Assembly (NCBI GenBank): GCA_964348665.1
Contig: CAYGDP010000005.1
Location: 124,001-188,000, forward strand
Length of the DNA stretch: 64,000 nucleotides
Direction: 5' to 3'
Source of the DNA: CAYGDP01 sp964348665
GTDB taxonomy: Bacteria; Verrucomicrobiota; Verrucomicrobiia; Palsa-1439; CAYGDP01
In this document: positions 14,591 to 23,195 of the stretch, one piece after another
Numbering within the stretch: position 1 is the stretch's first letter
Layout: each line of letters begins with the position of its first letter
Notes under the pieces: model-generated
Seen by the model: the letters and a program-made list of their open reading frames with translations, nothing else
Told to the model about the DNA's origin: nothing
Database searches by the model: none
Position numbers and translations under genes: made by a program

Positions 14591-16863
14591 AGTCTCGAGA
14601 TCAGTTGTCGGTGAAAAAAGATCGCGACATTCCCGGGACGCGGAAGGCGCGGGCAAGGAACGGGCGCGTTACCAAGAGCGGTATCCTCACGATGTTTGCC
14701 ACACACCCATATCCCATGTGGGTTTATGACCGCCGCACACTACGATTTCTGGATGTAAACGACGCAGCAGTCTCCAAATACGGCTACTCGCGCGATGAAT
14801 TCCTCCAATTGAGAGTCGCCGCTCTCCGCCCGCGGGACGTAGCGAGCTTGGAGCGTCCGGAGGCAAAATTTTCTGGTCAACAAAAACACCGGCTAAAAGA
14901 TGGTCGCCTGATTGATGCGCAAGTGACATCCCACCAGATCAAACTCGGCGGACGCAATGCGGTCATGGTTACCGCGGAAGACATTACCGGCCGGAAAAAA
15001 GTCGGCGAAACACTTTGGGAACTGAACCTTTTTACCAAGTCCATCATCTCCAGCGCTCAAGAGGGTATTGTGGTTTACGACCGCAACCTGCGCTACAGTG
15101 TTTGGAATCGTTACATGGAACAACTGACTGGCATTCCCGGCGAGGTGGTTTTGGGCAAAGATCCCCGCCATTTATTTCCGTTCATCGAAGAACAGGGGAT
15201 CTTCAAATACATCGAGCGCGCGTTGGCGGGTGAAACCGTTTCATCGCCCGACATTCACTATCGCATCCCGCAAAGTGGAAAGGAAGGATGGGTGTCCGCG
15301 CTCTACTGCCCCCATCGCAATCTTCGCGGCGAAATAGTCGGTGTCATCGGACTCATTCGGGATATCACCCGGCGCAAACAGGCGGAAGATGCGCTTGCGC
15401 ACGAACAACAACTCCTCCGCGCGCTCGTGGACACGATCCCCGACCAGATTTACTTTAAGGACACTCACGGAAAATTCTTGCTTGTCAATCAAGCCTTTCT
15501 GACGGATCGCGGACTTTCCACCCCGCAGGAGGCGATTGGAAAATCTGATTCTGATCTGCTGGCCAAGGGAACGGCGGAGGAGATTTCTACGGAGGATCAA
15601 GCGCTCTTACGGGACGGTCGCCCACTGATCAATCGGGAAAAATCGTACTCCGATCGTCGTGGAATCCGTCGATGGATGCTGATGACAAAAATCCCGCTGC
15701 GGGATTCCCAAGGCCTAACCACCGGACTGGTGGGTGTCCATCGCGACATTACCGATTTCAAGATGACCACCGCTCGATTGCGTGAAAGCGAAGTGCGGAT
15801 GAGATTGCTTGTCGAGCAACTCCCCGCCGTGCTTTGGACGACTGATGCGGATATGCGATTCACGCTTTCGCTTGGCGCCGGACTGAAGTCGCTGGGCCTC
15901 AAGCCCAATGAACTGGTGGGTGTTTGCCTGCAGGAATTTCCTAACGGCCCCGGAAAAGGAGACCTCGTCGTCGTCGCCGCACATCAACATGCGCTCGAAG
16001 GCGAATCGTTGGCCTTCGAGCAAATGATCCACGGCCACGTCTACCAATCGTATGTCGAGCCGCTCCGGGACGACCACGGAACGATCTGCGGCACGATTGG
16101 GATTGCCTTGGACATCACCGAGCGTCGACGCGTGGAAGAGGAACTCGCGCAACGAGCGGCCGACCTGTCCCGATCCAACGCCGAGTTGGAGCAGTTTGCG
16201 TACATCGCCTCGCATGACCTTCAGGAAAACCTTCGCATGGTCGCCAGCTATTGCCAGCTTCTCGAACGTCGCTATAAAGGGAAACTCGATACGGACGCCG
16301 ATGAGTTTATCGGATACGCCGTCAAAGGCGCCATGCGAATGCGTGATTTATTGCGAAGCCTGCTGGAATACTCCCGCGCCGGCGCATCCCCGCAGGCGCA
16401 TAGCACGGTGAATATGTGCGGCGTGTGCGACAACGCCATCGCCAATTTATCCGAATCGATTCGCCATACAACTGCTTCCATTGAGCGTACCCCGTTGCCA
16501 TTCGTTCACGGTCATGCAGGAGAATTAACGCAAGTGTTGCAAAATCTAATCGGGAATGCTATAAAGTTCCGTGGTGACCTGCCCCCACACATTCAGATTG
16601 GTGCGACCTTGGAAGCTGACAAGTGGATTTTTCATGTCCGCGACAATGGAATCGGGATCGACCCCAAACATCATCAGAGGATTTTTGTCATTTTCAACCG
16701 TCTGCACAGCCGCGAGAAATACCCTGGTGCCGGTACCGGGCTCGCCATTTGCCAGAAAATCCTCGAGCGCCACGGCGGCCGTCTCTGGGTTGAATCTGAA
16801 AAAGGAAAGGGGGCGACGTTTTATTTCACCCTTCCCGTTCGAGAAGGAGGACATCCATCATGA
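14587..16863 (+). CDS. Cytoplasmic PAS4 histidine kinase
   Basis: A 758-residue soluble kinase with no membrane segment. Four PAS/PAC domains span about residues 30-140, 145-265, 268-390 and 400-515. HisKA has H543 in IASHDLQENLRMV, where the usual Pro five residues after the His is Asn548. The HATPase has DNGIGI near 687 and GTGLAI near 716. The start is the ATG at 14587, which overlaps the previous stop (ATGA). An in-frame GTG 102 nt earlier would overlap the receiver gene and add a non-conserved tail. The kinase core is clearly paralogous to that of the 7TM kinase (shared SNAELE-FAY, RYKGKLD-DADEFI, DPKHH motifs). It probably feeds the receiver that follows. Confidence 0.92.
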   Translation: MKSRDQLSVKKDRDIPGTRKARARNGRVTKSGILTMFATHPYPMWVYDRRTLRFLDVNDAAVSKYGYSRDEFLQLRVAALRPRDVASLERPEAKFSGQQKHRLKDGRLIDAQVTSHQIKLGGRNAVMVTAEDITGRKKVGETLWELNLFTKSIISSAQEGIVVYDRNLRYSVWNRYMEQLTGIPGEVVLGKDPRHLFPFIEEQGIFKYIERALAGETVSSPDIHYRIPQSGKEGWVSALYCPHRNLRGEIVGVIGLIRDITRRKQAEDALAHEQQLLRALVDTIPDQIYFKDTHGKFLLVNQAFLTDRGLSTPQEAIGKSDSDLLAKGTAEEISTEDQALLRDGRPLINREKSYSDRRGIRRWMLMTKIPLRDSQGLTTGLVGVHRDITDFKMTTARLRESEVRMRLLVEQLPAVLWTTDADMRFTLSLGAGLKSLGLKPNELVGVCLQEFPNGPGKGDLVVVAAHQHALEGESLAFEQMIHGHVYQSYVEPLRDDHGTICGTIGIALDITERRRVEEELAQRAADLSRSNAELEQFAYIASHDLQENLRMVASYCQLLERRYKGKLDTDADEFIGYAVKGAMRMRDLLRSLLEYSRAGASPQAHSTVNMCGVCDNAIANLSESIRHTTASIERTPLPFVHGHAGELTQVLQNLIGNAIKFRGDLPPHIQIGATLEADKWIFHVRDNGIGIDPKHHQRIFVIFNRLHSREKYPGAGTGLAICQKILERHGGRLWVESEKGKGATFYFTLPVREGGHPS

Positions 16864-17303
16864 GTAAACAACTGAATGATACCGTCGAAATTCTGCTGGT
16901 CGAGGACAATCCGGGTGACGTCCGGCTTATTAAAGAATGTTTGCAACAAAGCAAATTTCGTCACACCCTCCATGTCTGCGTGGATGGCGAGGATGCCCTT
17001 GCGTACCTTCACAAACGCGGTGATTATACCGATACCCCCCGCCCGGATCTAATCATTCTGGATCTAAATCTACCCATGCTCGATGGGCGCGAAACTCTAG
17101 CCCTCATCAAAAAAGACCGCGACCTTCGTTCCATCCCCGTCGTCGTGCTGACTTCTTCCGAGGCCGCTCATGATGTCTCGAAAATCTACGATCTTCAGGC
17201 CAACGCCTACATCGTCAAGCCGACCGACCTCGAAAAATTCGCCGAAGCCATGCGGTCCATTGAAGAATTCTGGATGAAAACGGCGCGTCTTCCAACCAAG
17301 TAA
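16860..17303 (+). CDS. Rcp1-like stand-alone receiver
   Basis: A 147-residue receiver with E15-D16, phospho-acceptor D68 (LIILDLNLPMLDG), switch Thr (VLTSSE) and Lys (IVKPTD). It overlaps the PAS4 kinase by 4 nt and ends the plus-strand signalling chain. Its stop codon abuts the stop of acpS on the other strand with no spacer, so no dedicated terminator is visible. The sequence is close to the receivers at 13.7 and 14.2 kb. Confidence 0.92.
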   Translation: MSKQLNDTVEILLVEDNPGDVRLIKECLQQSKFRHTLHVCVDGEDALAYLHKRGDYTDTPRPDLIILDLNLPMLDGRETLALIKKDRDLRSIPVVVLTSSEAAHDVSKIYDLQANAYIVKPTDLEKFAEAMRSIEEFWMKTARLPTK

Positions 17304-17687
17304 CTACCGACTCCGTTCCAGAATCGCCACCGCCGTGGCATAATGATCGGTATGGCTCAACGTGATCGTGGGAACACGAGCGCGGCGCGATCGGAGAAGC
17401 TTCAATCCTTTCCCGTGCAAGACAATGACCGGTTCCCCGGTTTCCTTCCGTTGCACTTCGATGTCCCGCCAGCATAGCGATTCACCAATCCCCGTCCCAA
17501 AGGCTTTGCTGACCGCCTCTTTCGCCGCAAATCGCGCCGCAAGATGTCGCCCCGGAAACTTGCGGGATTGTGCATACGCAACTTCCTCCGGCAGGAAAAC
17601 ACGGTCCAGGAATCGCTGGCCAAATTTCTTCACCGATTCCTCGATGCGGCCCACTTCAACAATGTCGACTCCAGTGCCTAGAATCAT
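17304..17687 (-). CDS. acpS: Holo-[acyl-carrier-protein] synthase
   Basis: AcpS transfers phosphopantetheine from CoA to acyl carrier protein, in the cytoplasm, for fatty acid synthesis. At 127 residues it is of normal length. The two metal/CoA motifs are present: GTGVDIVEVGRI with D8, and FAAKEAVSKAFGTGI with E57. The ATG at 17687 is chosen because the family sequence begins there, 10 nt after the stop of the upstream gene. There is no ribosome site, so translation probably depends on coupling. The pdxJ-acpS neighbourhood is widely conserved in bacteria, here with an unknown gene inserted between them. Confidence 0.93.
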   Translation of the reverse strand: MILGTGVDIVEVGRIEESVKKFGQRFLDRVFLPEEVAYAQSRKFPGRHLAARFAAKEAVSKAFGTGIGESLCWRDIEVQRKETGEPVIVLHGKGLKLLRSRRARVPTITLSHTDHYATAVAILERSR

Positions 17688-17697
17688 GGGGGAGGGG

Positions 17698-18168
17698 TCA
17701 TTTTTTAAACAAATGCGCCGCGGCGTCTTTGAGAAAATCCGCAAAGGCGTCGAAGGATCCGGGGTCGAAAGATTCACCGTCGCCGGGATGGACAAAGTCG
17801 AACATCCGCATTTCGACGGTGAATTTCTCCTTGTGCTCGACGTATTCATGGATAATGGAGAATTCCGCCTCGATCCGGTCGTGATGTTTGTGGCAGAGCT
17901 GGAGCAGTACTTGACTGTTCACAAAATCGGGGTCGTAAAACGCCGCGATGACCTCGATCTCGATTCCGTCGGGCGCGGTATAGATCGTTGCGCGACAACG
18001 CGGTTCGCGCTGTTTCTTGCTGGCGGGCAATAGTTTCGTGTTGAATTCAAAAACGTAATCGCGATTCTCACCGCCGCGATCCATCCAATCTTGTTCACTC
18101 GAGATTTTAAAATTGTCTTCAAGACCTTTGCGTACCGCGCCAATGACTTCATCAAACGGTGTTTCCAT
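17698..18168 (-). CDS. Hypothetical protein between pdxJ and acpS
   Basis: A 156-residue acidic soluble protein that I do not recognise. It has no signal peptide or membrane segment. A mixed alpha/beta pattern with a conserved-looking CHKHHDRIEAEF segment near residue 90 could be structural rather than metal-binding. It sits exactly between pdxJ (stop directly abutting its start) and acpS (10 nt downstream), so it is co-transcribed with both. Confidence 0.7.
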   Translation of the reverse strand: METPFDEVIGAVRKGLEDNFKISSEQDWMDRGGENRDYVFEFNTKLLPASKKQREPRCRATIYTAPDGIEIEVIAAFYDPDFVNSQVLLQLCHKHHDRIEAEFSIIHEYVEHKEKFTVEMRMFDFVHPGDGESFDPGSFDAFADFLKDAAAHLFKK

Positions 18169-18930
18169 TTAGTTCTTGTATCCTTTCATGGCCGCCAGCA
18201 TTTCGCGCACGGCGCGTTCCAATCCGATAAACACCGCGCGGCTGATGATCGAGTGTCCTATGTTGAGTTCACATAAGTGCGGTATTTTCAAGATGCCCGC
18301 GATGTTTTCCAATGTGATGCCGTGACCGGCGTTCACTCGCAATCCCAAGGTATGCGCGAATTCTGCGCCGCGGACGAGCCGCGTCAGTTCTTGCTGCTTC
18401 GTCACGCCGCGCGCGTTTGCATACGACCCCGTATGCAATTCGATGAAGTCAGCCCTCACCTCCGTAGCCGCGCGCACCTGCCGCAGATCAGGTGCGATAA
18501 ACAAACTTACCGGAATCTTCCGCGCGTGAAGGGCATCAATCGCGCGCGCGATCGCTCGGCAGTTACCGGCTACATCCAGCCCGCCTTCAGTCGTCACTTC
18601 TTCCCGTCGCTCCGGCACGATGCAGGTGATATCCGGCCGGGTCGCGCAGGCGATCCGGACGATTTCAGGGGCGATGGACATCTCAAGATTGATCCGGGTT
18701 CGAACGCTCGATCGCAGCCGGCGAACATCCCGATCGTGGATATGGCGGCGGTCTTCCCGCAAATGGATCGTGATTCCGTGCGCGCCCGCCGCCTCGCAAA
18801 TTCTGGCAGCGATAACCGGATCCGGTTCCGGCATCATCCCGCTGCGGGTCGAATGATTGCGATAACGCGCCTGTCGCAGCGTGGCGACATGGTCAATATT
18901 GACTCCGAGTTTGAGGCGAGATTCAGGCAC
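18169..18930 (-). CDS. pdxJ: Pyridoxine 5'-phosphate synthase
   Basis: PdxJ condenses 1-deoxyxylulose 5-phosphate with 3-amino-1-phosphohydroxyacetone to make pyridoxine 5'-phosphate (DXP-dependent vitamin B6 route). It has 253 residues and begins with the hallmark LGVNIDHVATLRQAR, followed by GITIHLREDRRHI and the C-terminal NIGHSIISRAVFIGLE. The start is GTG at 18930. No ribosome site precedes it, but a promoter ends 6 nt upstream, so it is probably translated from a leaderless transcript. It is first in a pdxJ - unknown - acpS operon. Confidence 0.95.
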   Translation of the reverse strand: MPESRLKLGVNIDHVATLRQARYRNHSTRSGMMPEPDPVIAARICEAAGAHGITIHLREDRRHIHDRDVRRLRSSVRTRINLEMSIAPEIVRIACATRPDITCIVPERREEVTTEGGLDVAGNCRAIARAIDALHARKIPVSLFIAPDLRQVRAATEVRADFIELHTGSYANARGVTKQQELTRLVRGAEFAHTLGLRVNAGHGITLENIAGILKIPHLCELNIGHSIISRAVFIGLERAVREMLAAMKGYKN

Positions 18931-18936
18931 GGGCGG

Positions 18937-18964
18937 ATTCTACGCGTCGCGCGACCAAATGCAA
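18937..18964 (-). promoter_or_regulatory. Promoter of pdxJ, leaderless type
   Basis: TTGCAT at 18959-18964, a 16-nt spacer and TAGAAT at 18937-18942. The -10 box ends 6 nt before the GTG, placing the transcript start at or within a base or two of the start codon. Confidence 0.55.
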
Positions 18965-18977
18965 GCCGTCGTCGGCG

Positions 18978-19505
18978 TCATTGCCCAAGCTGGATGACCT
19001 GACCCGGCCCGGTGCCGCGCGTAATGGTTCCGCCACGGCTCAATTCGTTGGCCGGTTTGATGACCTCGTGCTCGAATGATCCCGGCACGACCTTGAAGGT
19101 CCTCGTGATCATTCTCATTTGTTGCTCGCGTTCCGGGGTGAAAATCACCACGGCATACTTGTCCACGCGATAACGCAAACCGGCTGCTTCGCAGATATAT
19201 CGGAGCGCGTCTTCCAAGGGCACATTGGTCAGCCGAAGCGTGATCTTCGGCAGCGCATCCACTTGGGTTTCCCCGAGCATCGGGACGAAGTTCACCGTGT
19301 CCGAGGGATTCGCCTGCTGGATGACCGTTTCCAACGCCCGCAACGCGCCACCAAAAGTGACCTGCTGCAGGTCGAGCGAGTCCACAATCATGAACTTCAT
19401 GCCGGTGGTTGTGGCGACGCGGGATTTGTGTGGTGTTTCGCCAGCCATCCCGACCGCACCCATCGTGATCGCGGCTGCAATCCCGAAGAATATTCCCTTG
19501 CTCAT
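18978..19505 (-). CDS. Secreted STN/secretin N-domain-like protein
   Basis: A 175-residue exported protein with a signal peptide at about 1-22. Residues 60-130 resemble the short secretin/TonB N-terminal (STN) fold: ITLRLTNVPLEDALRYICEAAGLRYRVDKYAVVI. In PilQ and related secretins this module binds periplasmic partners. Here it stands alone with a Gly/Thr-rich C-terminal tail and no secretin domain, so it may be an adaptor. The ATG at 19505 is chosen because the signal peptide starts there and a strong promoter lies 8 nt upstream. A much longer upstream extension of the frame is antisense to panC and rejected. Confidence 0.8.
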   Translation of the reverse strand: MSKGIFFGIAAAITMGAVGMAGETPHKSRVATTTGMKFMIVDSLDLQQVTFGGALRALETVIQQANPSDTVNFVPMLGETQVDALPKITLRLTNVPLEDALRYICEAAGLRYRVDKYAVVIFTPEREQQMRMITRTFKVVPGSFEHEVIKPANELSRGGTITRGTGPGQVIQLGQ

Positions 19506-19513
19506 CAAAGCAA

Positions 19514-19541
19514 AGCGTAAACGATTTTTGTGATTTGTCAA
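19514..19541 (-). promoter_or_regulatory. Promoter of the STN gene, near-leaderless
   Basis: A perfect TTGACA at 19536-19541, a 16-nt spacer and TACGCT at 19514-19519, ending 8 nt before the ATG. Confidence 0.55.
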
Positions 19542-19745
19542 TCGATCCTCCTTTCCGGATTTGGTTGTTCGGTTCGACGGCTCAACTTTCCCATTATTCA
19601 ATCGCGCTTGGCGAGGCCGATGCCGCCGACTCATGCCGGAGTAGGACACGCCGCGCGTTCGAATGTTCCAATCGTTTCTGCGTTGATTGCGTCTCGGCGA
19701 AAAGTTGCTGGATGTCGGATGCAGGCGTATGTGATAAACTGCGGC

Positions 19746-20600
19746 GTGCAAATCATCAGAAGCGTGAATGGGATGCAAGCGGTTGCGGCGTATTTCAACG
19801 CAAAGTTGAATTCCATCGCGCTTGTGCCGACGATGGGGGCGCTGCACGAGGGACATCTCTGGCTGATCCGCGAAGCTAGAAAGCGCGTCGGACGAAGCGG
19901 GTTGGTCATTGTCAGCGTTTATGTGAACCCGACCCAGTTCGGACCGAAAGAGGACTTTAAAAAATACCCGCGCCCGTTCGCGCGCGATTGCCAGCTCTGT
20001 AACAAAATGGGGGTGAACGTCGTTTTCGCGCCAACGGACCGGGGAATGTACCCCGATGGCTTCTCGACATTCGTTGAGGAATCGCAACTCTCCCGTCGTT
20101 GGGAGGGAGAACGGCGACCGGCGCATTTCCGCGGCGTCTGCACGGTGGTGGCGAAACTTTTACAAATTATCCAGCCGTATTACGCGATTTTTGGCCAGAA
20201 AGATTTTCAGCAGGCGGCGGTCATCAAACGAATGGCAAGAGATCTGAATCTCTGCAAGCGAATCGTTGTGCAACCGACTGTGCGCGAAAAGGACGGGCTG
20301 GCGATGAGTTCGCGCAATGTGTATCTGACCGCAACGCAACGGGAGCAGGCGGTCGTGCTTTCGCAATCGCTCGACCTGGCGCAATCCCTTGTGCGACGCG
20401 GGGAACGCCGAGCGAGTGTGATTTGCTCTACGATGACGCAGAGGATTCGCGGCGCGTCGGAAAGCAGGATTGATTATGTCGGGTTGGCGAATGTCAAAAC
20501 ACTCGAGCCAGTCAAGATGGTTTCACGCGGCCAAGCCGTCGCCTTGCTGGCGGTGTGGTTTGGAAAAACAAGGCTGATTGATAATGCAATTATGAGTTAG
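19746..20600 (+). CDS. panC: Pantothenate synthetase
   Basis: PanC ligates pantoate and beta-alanine with ATP to form pantothenate, the CoA precursor. Hallmarks are PTMGALHEGHL (nucleotide-binding HIGH-type motif), SVYVNPTQFGP, FGQKDFQQ and KDGLAMSSRN. The GTG at 19746 is chosen because it gives VQIIRSVNGM, the family's normal N-terminus, and 284 residues, the usual length. An in-frame ATG at 19719 is an alternative. An extended -10-like TGATAAACT ends 5 nt before the GTG. The frame is open further upstream to 19530, but that part is not PanC-like. Confidence 0.93.
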   Translation: MQIIRSVNGMQAVAAYFNAKLNSIALVPTMGALHEGHLWLIREARKRVGRSGLVIVSVYVNPTQFGPKEDFKKYPRPFARDCQLCNKMGVNVVFAPTDRGMYPDGFSTFVEESQLSRRWEGERRPAHFRGVCTVVAKLLQIIQPYYAIFGQKDFQQAAVIKRMARDLNLCKRIVVQPTVREKDGLAMSSRNVYLTATQREQAVVLSQSLDLAQSLVRRGERRASVICSTMTQRIRGASESRIDYVGLANVKTLEPVKMVSRGQAVALLAVWFGKTRLIDNAIMS

Positions 20601-20669
20601 AGATGGATTAATCGCGAAACACGTGAAAGAACGCTAAAACTTTTGCGCGTTTTCGTGCTTTATCAAAAT

Positions 20670-22289
20670 ATGAACAAAAGTCAAATCAATGTGGATTTTC
20701 TGATCATCGGCAGCGGCATCGCGGGTTTGAGCTACGCGCTAAACGTGGCGGAATTGGGCTCGGTTGCAATTGTGACCAAAAAGCAGCGCGCGGAGTCGAA
20801 CACCAACTACGCGCAGGGCGGCATCGCGGCCGTGGTGGCGGTGGATGATTCGCTCGATGCCCACGTGCGCGACACGCTGACGGCGGGAGATGGACTTTGT
20901 CATGAGGATGCAGTGCGAATCATTATCGGCGAAGGTCCTGCTCGTGTTCGCGAATTGATGGATTGGGGAGTGCGATTTGCTCGCGGACAAGCAACCGAGT
21001 TTGACTTGGGGCGGGAAGGGGGGCATTCGAAGCGGCGCGTCCTTCATGCGCAGGATGCCACGGGTCGCGAGATTGAGCGCGCATTGCTGGCGGCAGTCGC
21101 CAAGCATCGCAATATCGCGGTCTATGAAGATCATTTTGCGATTGATCTCATTACCACAAAGAAATTGTCCACAGGCAGGGACGCCGATGCGACTGCTATT
21201 CATAACCGCTGTGTCGGCGCTTATGTTCTTGATGAAAAGAAAAATCGGGTCGTCACGTTTGCCGCGCGTGTGACACTGCTGGCCAGCGGTGGATCGGGAA
21301 AGGTTTATCTCTATACGAGCAACCCGGATATCGCGACGGGAGACGGTGTCGCCATGGCGTATCGCGCAGGCGCGCCGGTGGCGAATATGGAGTTCATTCA
21401 GTTTCATCCGACCTGTTTGTATCATCCGCAGGCTAGAAATTTTCTCATCAGCGAGGCGGTGCGCGGTGAAGGCGGCATCTTGAAATCAAAAGCCGGCGAG
21501 TTGTTCATGACGAAGGCGCATCCACTCAAAGACCTCGCGCCGCGTGACATCGTGGCGCGGGCGATTGACGCCGAAATGAAACGGACCGGCGCGGACTTTG
21601 TCTTGCTCGATATCACGCACAAGCCGGCGAAGTTTTTGATGGAGCGATTCCCGACCATTTACGAAAACTGCATGAAATTCGGCATTGATATCACCAAACA
21701 ACCGATTCCTGTCGTGCCCGCGGCGCACTATCAATGCGGCGGTGTCGTTACCAATGTGGATGGCGAGACGGTAATCGCGGGCTTGCTCGCCGCGGGCGAA
21801 GTCGCTTGCACCGGGCTTCACGGAGCGAATCGGTTGGCGAGCAATTCGTTGCTGGAAGCCGTCGTGGTTGCTCATCGCGCCGCGCAGCGCGCTTCAGGTG
21901 CGCAATCCAAAATTTCCTATTTTAAATCTCAAATCCCCTCCTGGCAGAGTGGCAATGCAACAAACCCCGACGAATTGGTGGTCACCAACCATAATTGGGA
22001 TGAGATCCGCCGTTTGATGTGGGATTACGTCGGGATCGTTCGCAGCGAAAAACGATTATTGCGCGCCAAGGCGCGCATTGAAAATCTTCAGCGCGAGATT
22101 CAGGAATATTATTGGAACTTCACCGTAAGTCCTGACTTGCTCGAACTGCGAAATATCGCTCTGGTCGCCGAGTTGATTGTCAATTCGGCGCTCACACGCA
22201 AAGAATCCCGAGGCCTGCATTTTACTCTCGATCATCCGCAGCGGGATGACGACCGATGTCGGCAGGATACCGTGTTGCAAAAAGGTTGA
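20670..22289 (+). CDS. nadB: L-aspartate oxidase
   Basis: NadB is the FAD enzyme that oxidises L-aspartate to iminoaspartate, the first step of NAD synthesis. In its 539 residues are the FAD motif FLIIGSGIAGLSYAL at the N-terminus, NYAQGGIAAVV, the active-site region EFIQFHPTCLYHP, HGANRLASNSLLEA, and the C-terminal helical part with NHNWDEIRRLMWDYVGIV. The ATG at 20670 is the start of family similarity. The linker before NPDEL (about residues 415-430) is encoded by AT-rich, CAAAT-repetitive DNA unlike the rest of the gene. It sits 69 nt after panC. The downstream phosphoesterase follows within a few bases. Confidence 0.95.
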   Translation: MNKSQINVDFLIIGSGIAGLSYALNVAELGSVAIVTKKQRAESNTNYAQGGIAAVVAVDDSLDAHVRDTLTAGDGLCHEDAVRIIIGEGPARVRELMDWGVRFARGQATEFDLGREGGHSKRRVLHAQDATGREIERALLAAVAKHRNIAVYEDHFAIDLITTKKLSTGRDADATAIHNRCVGAYVLDEKKNRVVTFAARVTLLASGGSGKVYLYTSNPDIATGDGVAMAYRAGAPVANMEFIQFHPTCLYHPQARNFLISEAVRGEGGILKSKAGELFMTKAHPLKDLAPRDIVARAIDAEMKRTGADFVLLDITHKPAKFLMERFPTIYENCMKFGIDITKQPIPVVPAAHYQCGGVVTNVDGETVIAGLLAAGEVACTGLHGANRLASNSLLEAVVVAHRAAQRASGAQSKISYFKSQIPSWQSGNATNPDELVVTNHNWDEIRRLMWDYVGIVRSEKRLLRAKARIENLQREIQEYYWNFTVSPDLLELRNIALVAELIVNSALTRKESRGLHFTLDHPQRDDDRCRQDTVLQKG

Positions 22290-22294
22290 ACGGA

Positions 22295-23161
22295 ATGGAT
22301 TCCGTCGCGAAATCTTCCAGGCGAAAGAGACGAAGAGTGGCGTTTCAGGTTGGCATTGGAGTTTTTCTCGCTCTCGGTCTCTGGGCGTTCTGGATCGAAC
22401 CAAATAGCTTGGTGGTGCGCGAGACCACACTGATAATCCCGAAATGGCAGAAGGATGCAAACCCGCTGCGCATTGCCATCCTGGCCGACCTGCACGTGGG
22501 CGCGCCGTACATGAATCTCGATAAAGTTGAGCGTGTCGTGGATCGAACGAATCGCGCAAAACCCGACATTATCGTCCTGCTGGGAGATTATATCGTTCAC
22601 GGGGTTATTGGAGGATCGTATATCGCGCCGGACTTGGTCGCAGCTAAGCTGAAAAAATTGCGCGCGCCTTTGGGTGTGTATGCGGTCCTCGGAAATCATG
22701 ACGGCTGGCAAGGCGGCCAAAATGTTCGTCCCGCTCTGGAAAGCGCCGGAATAAGCGTGCTGAAAAATGAGACGTTCCAAATTATGCACAACAAAAAACC
22801 AGTCTGGATTTTGGGTTTGGCCGATCTCTGGACAGATATGCCAGATGTGGATCGGCCATTGGCAAAAATTCCCGTAGGCGATTCGGTAATTGCCCTCACG
22901 CATAATCCCGATATTTTTCCAAAGATTCCGTCGCGCGTCTCCCTGACATTGGCAGGTCACACTCATGGGGGACAGGTGAACCTCCCGATTGTCGGACGGC
23001 TGATCGTCCCATCGCAATTTGGCCAGCGATACGCGATCGGACATATCGTCGAGAACGGTCGGCATTTGTTTGTCTCCACGGGAATCGGCACAAGCATTCT
23101 TCCCGTCCGTTTTCGTTGTCCGCCGGAGATATCCATCGTGACAATCCTGGCGAATCATTGA
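22295..23161 (+). CDS. YkuE-like membrane-anchored metallophosphoesterase
   Basis: A calcineurin-like phosphoesterase of the YkuE/LpxG-like branch. A single hydrophobic segment (about residues 15-35) anchors it in the membrane. The dimetal motifs appear in order: ILADLHVGAPY, LLGDYIV, LGNHDGW, LTHNPD and GHTHGGQVN. Relatives cleave phosphoester bonds of lipids such as UDP-diacylglucosamine or of nucleotides, and the substrate here cannot be told. The ATG at 22295, just after the nadB stop, is preferred. An alternative ATG at 22256 would overlap nadB by 34 nt and give 301 residues. Confidence 0.85.
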   Translation: MDSVAKSSRRKRRRVAFQVGIGVFLALGLWAFWIEPNSLVVRETTLIIPKWQKDANPLRIAILADLHVGAPYMNLDKVERVVDRTNRAKPDIIVLLGDYIVHGVIGGSYIAPDLVAAKLKKLRAPLGVYAVLGNHDGWQGGQNVRPALESAGISVLKNETFQIMHNKKPVWILGLADLWTDMPDVDRPLAKIPVGDSVIALTHNPDIFPKIPSRVSLTLAGHTHGGQVNLPIVGRLIVPSQFGQRYAIGHIVENGRHLFVSTGIGTSILPVRFRCPPEISIVTILANH

Positions 23162-23186
23162 CACGCGCCGTTTCGGGTGATAAAGT
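23158..23186 (+). promoter_or_regulatory. Near-consensus promoter of the HNH gene
   Basis: A perfect TTGACA at 23158-23163 (overlapping the upstream stop codon), a 17-nt spacer and TAAAGT at 23181-23186 with an extended TG. It ends 9 nt before the ATG, so the leader is at most about 3 nt. Confidence 0.65.
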
Positions 23187-23195
23187 CGCTCACGT

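Noticed and set aside
19530..19745. A longer N-terminal version of PanC
   Set aside because: The extra 72 residues do not look like PanC, and the family begins at the GTG at 19746, giving the usual length.
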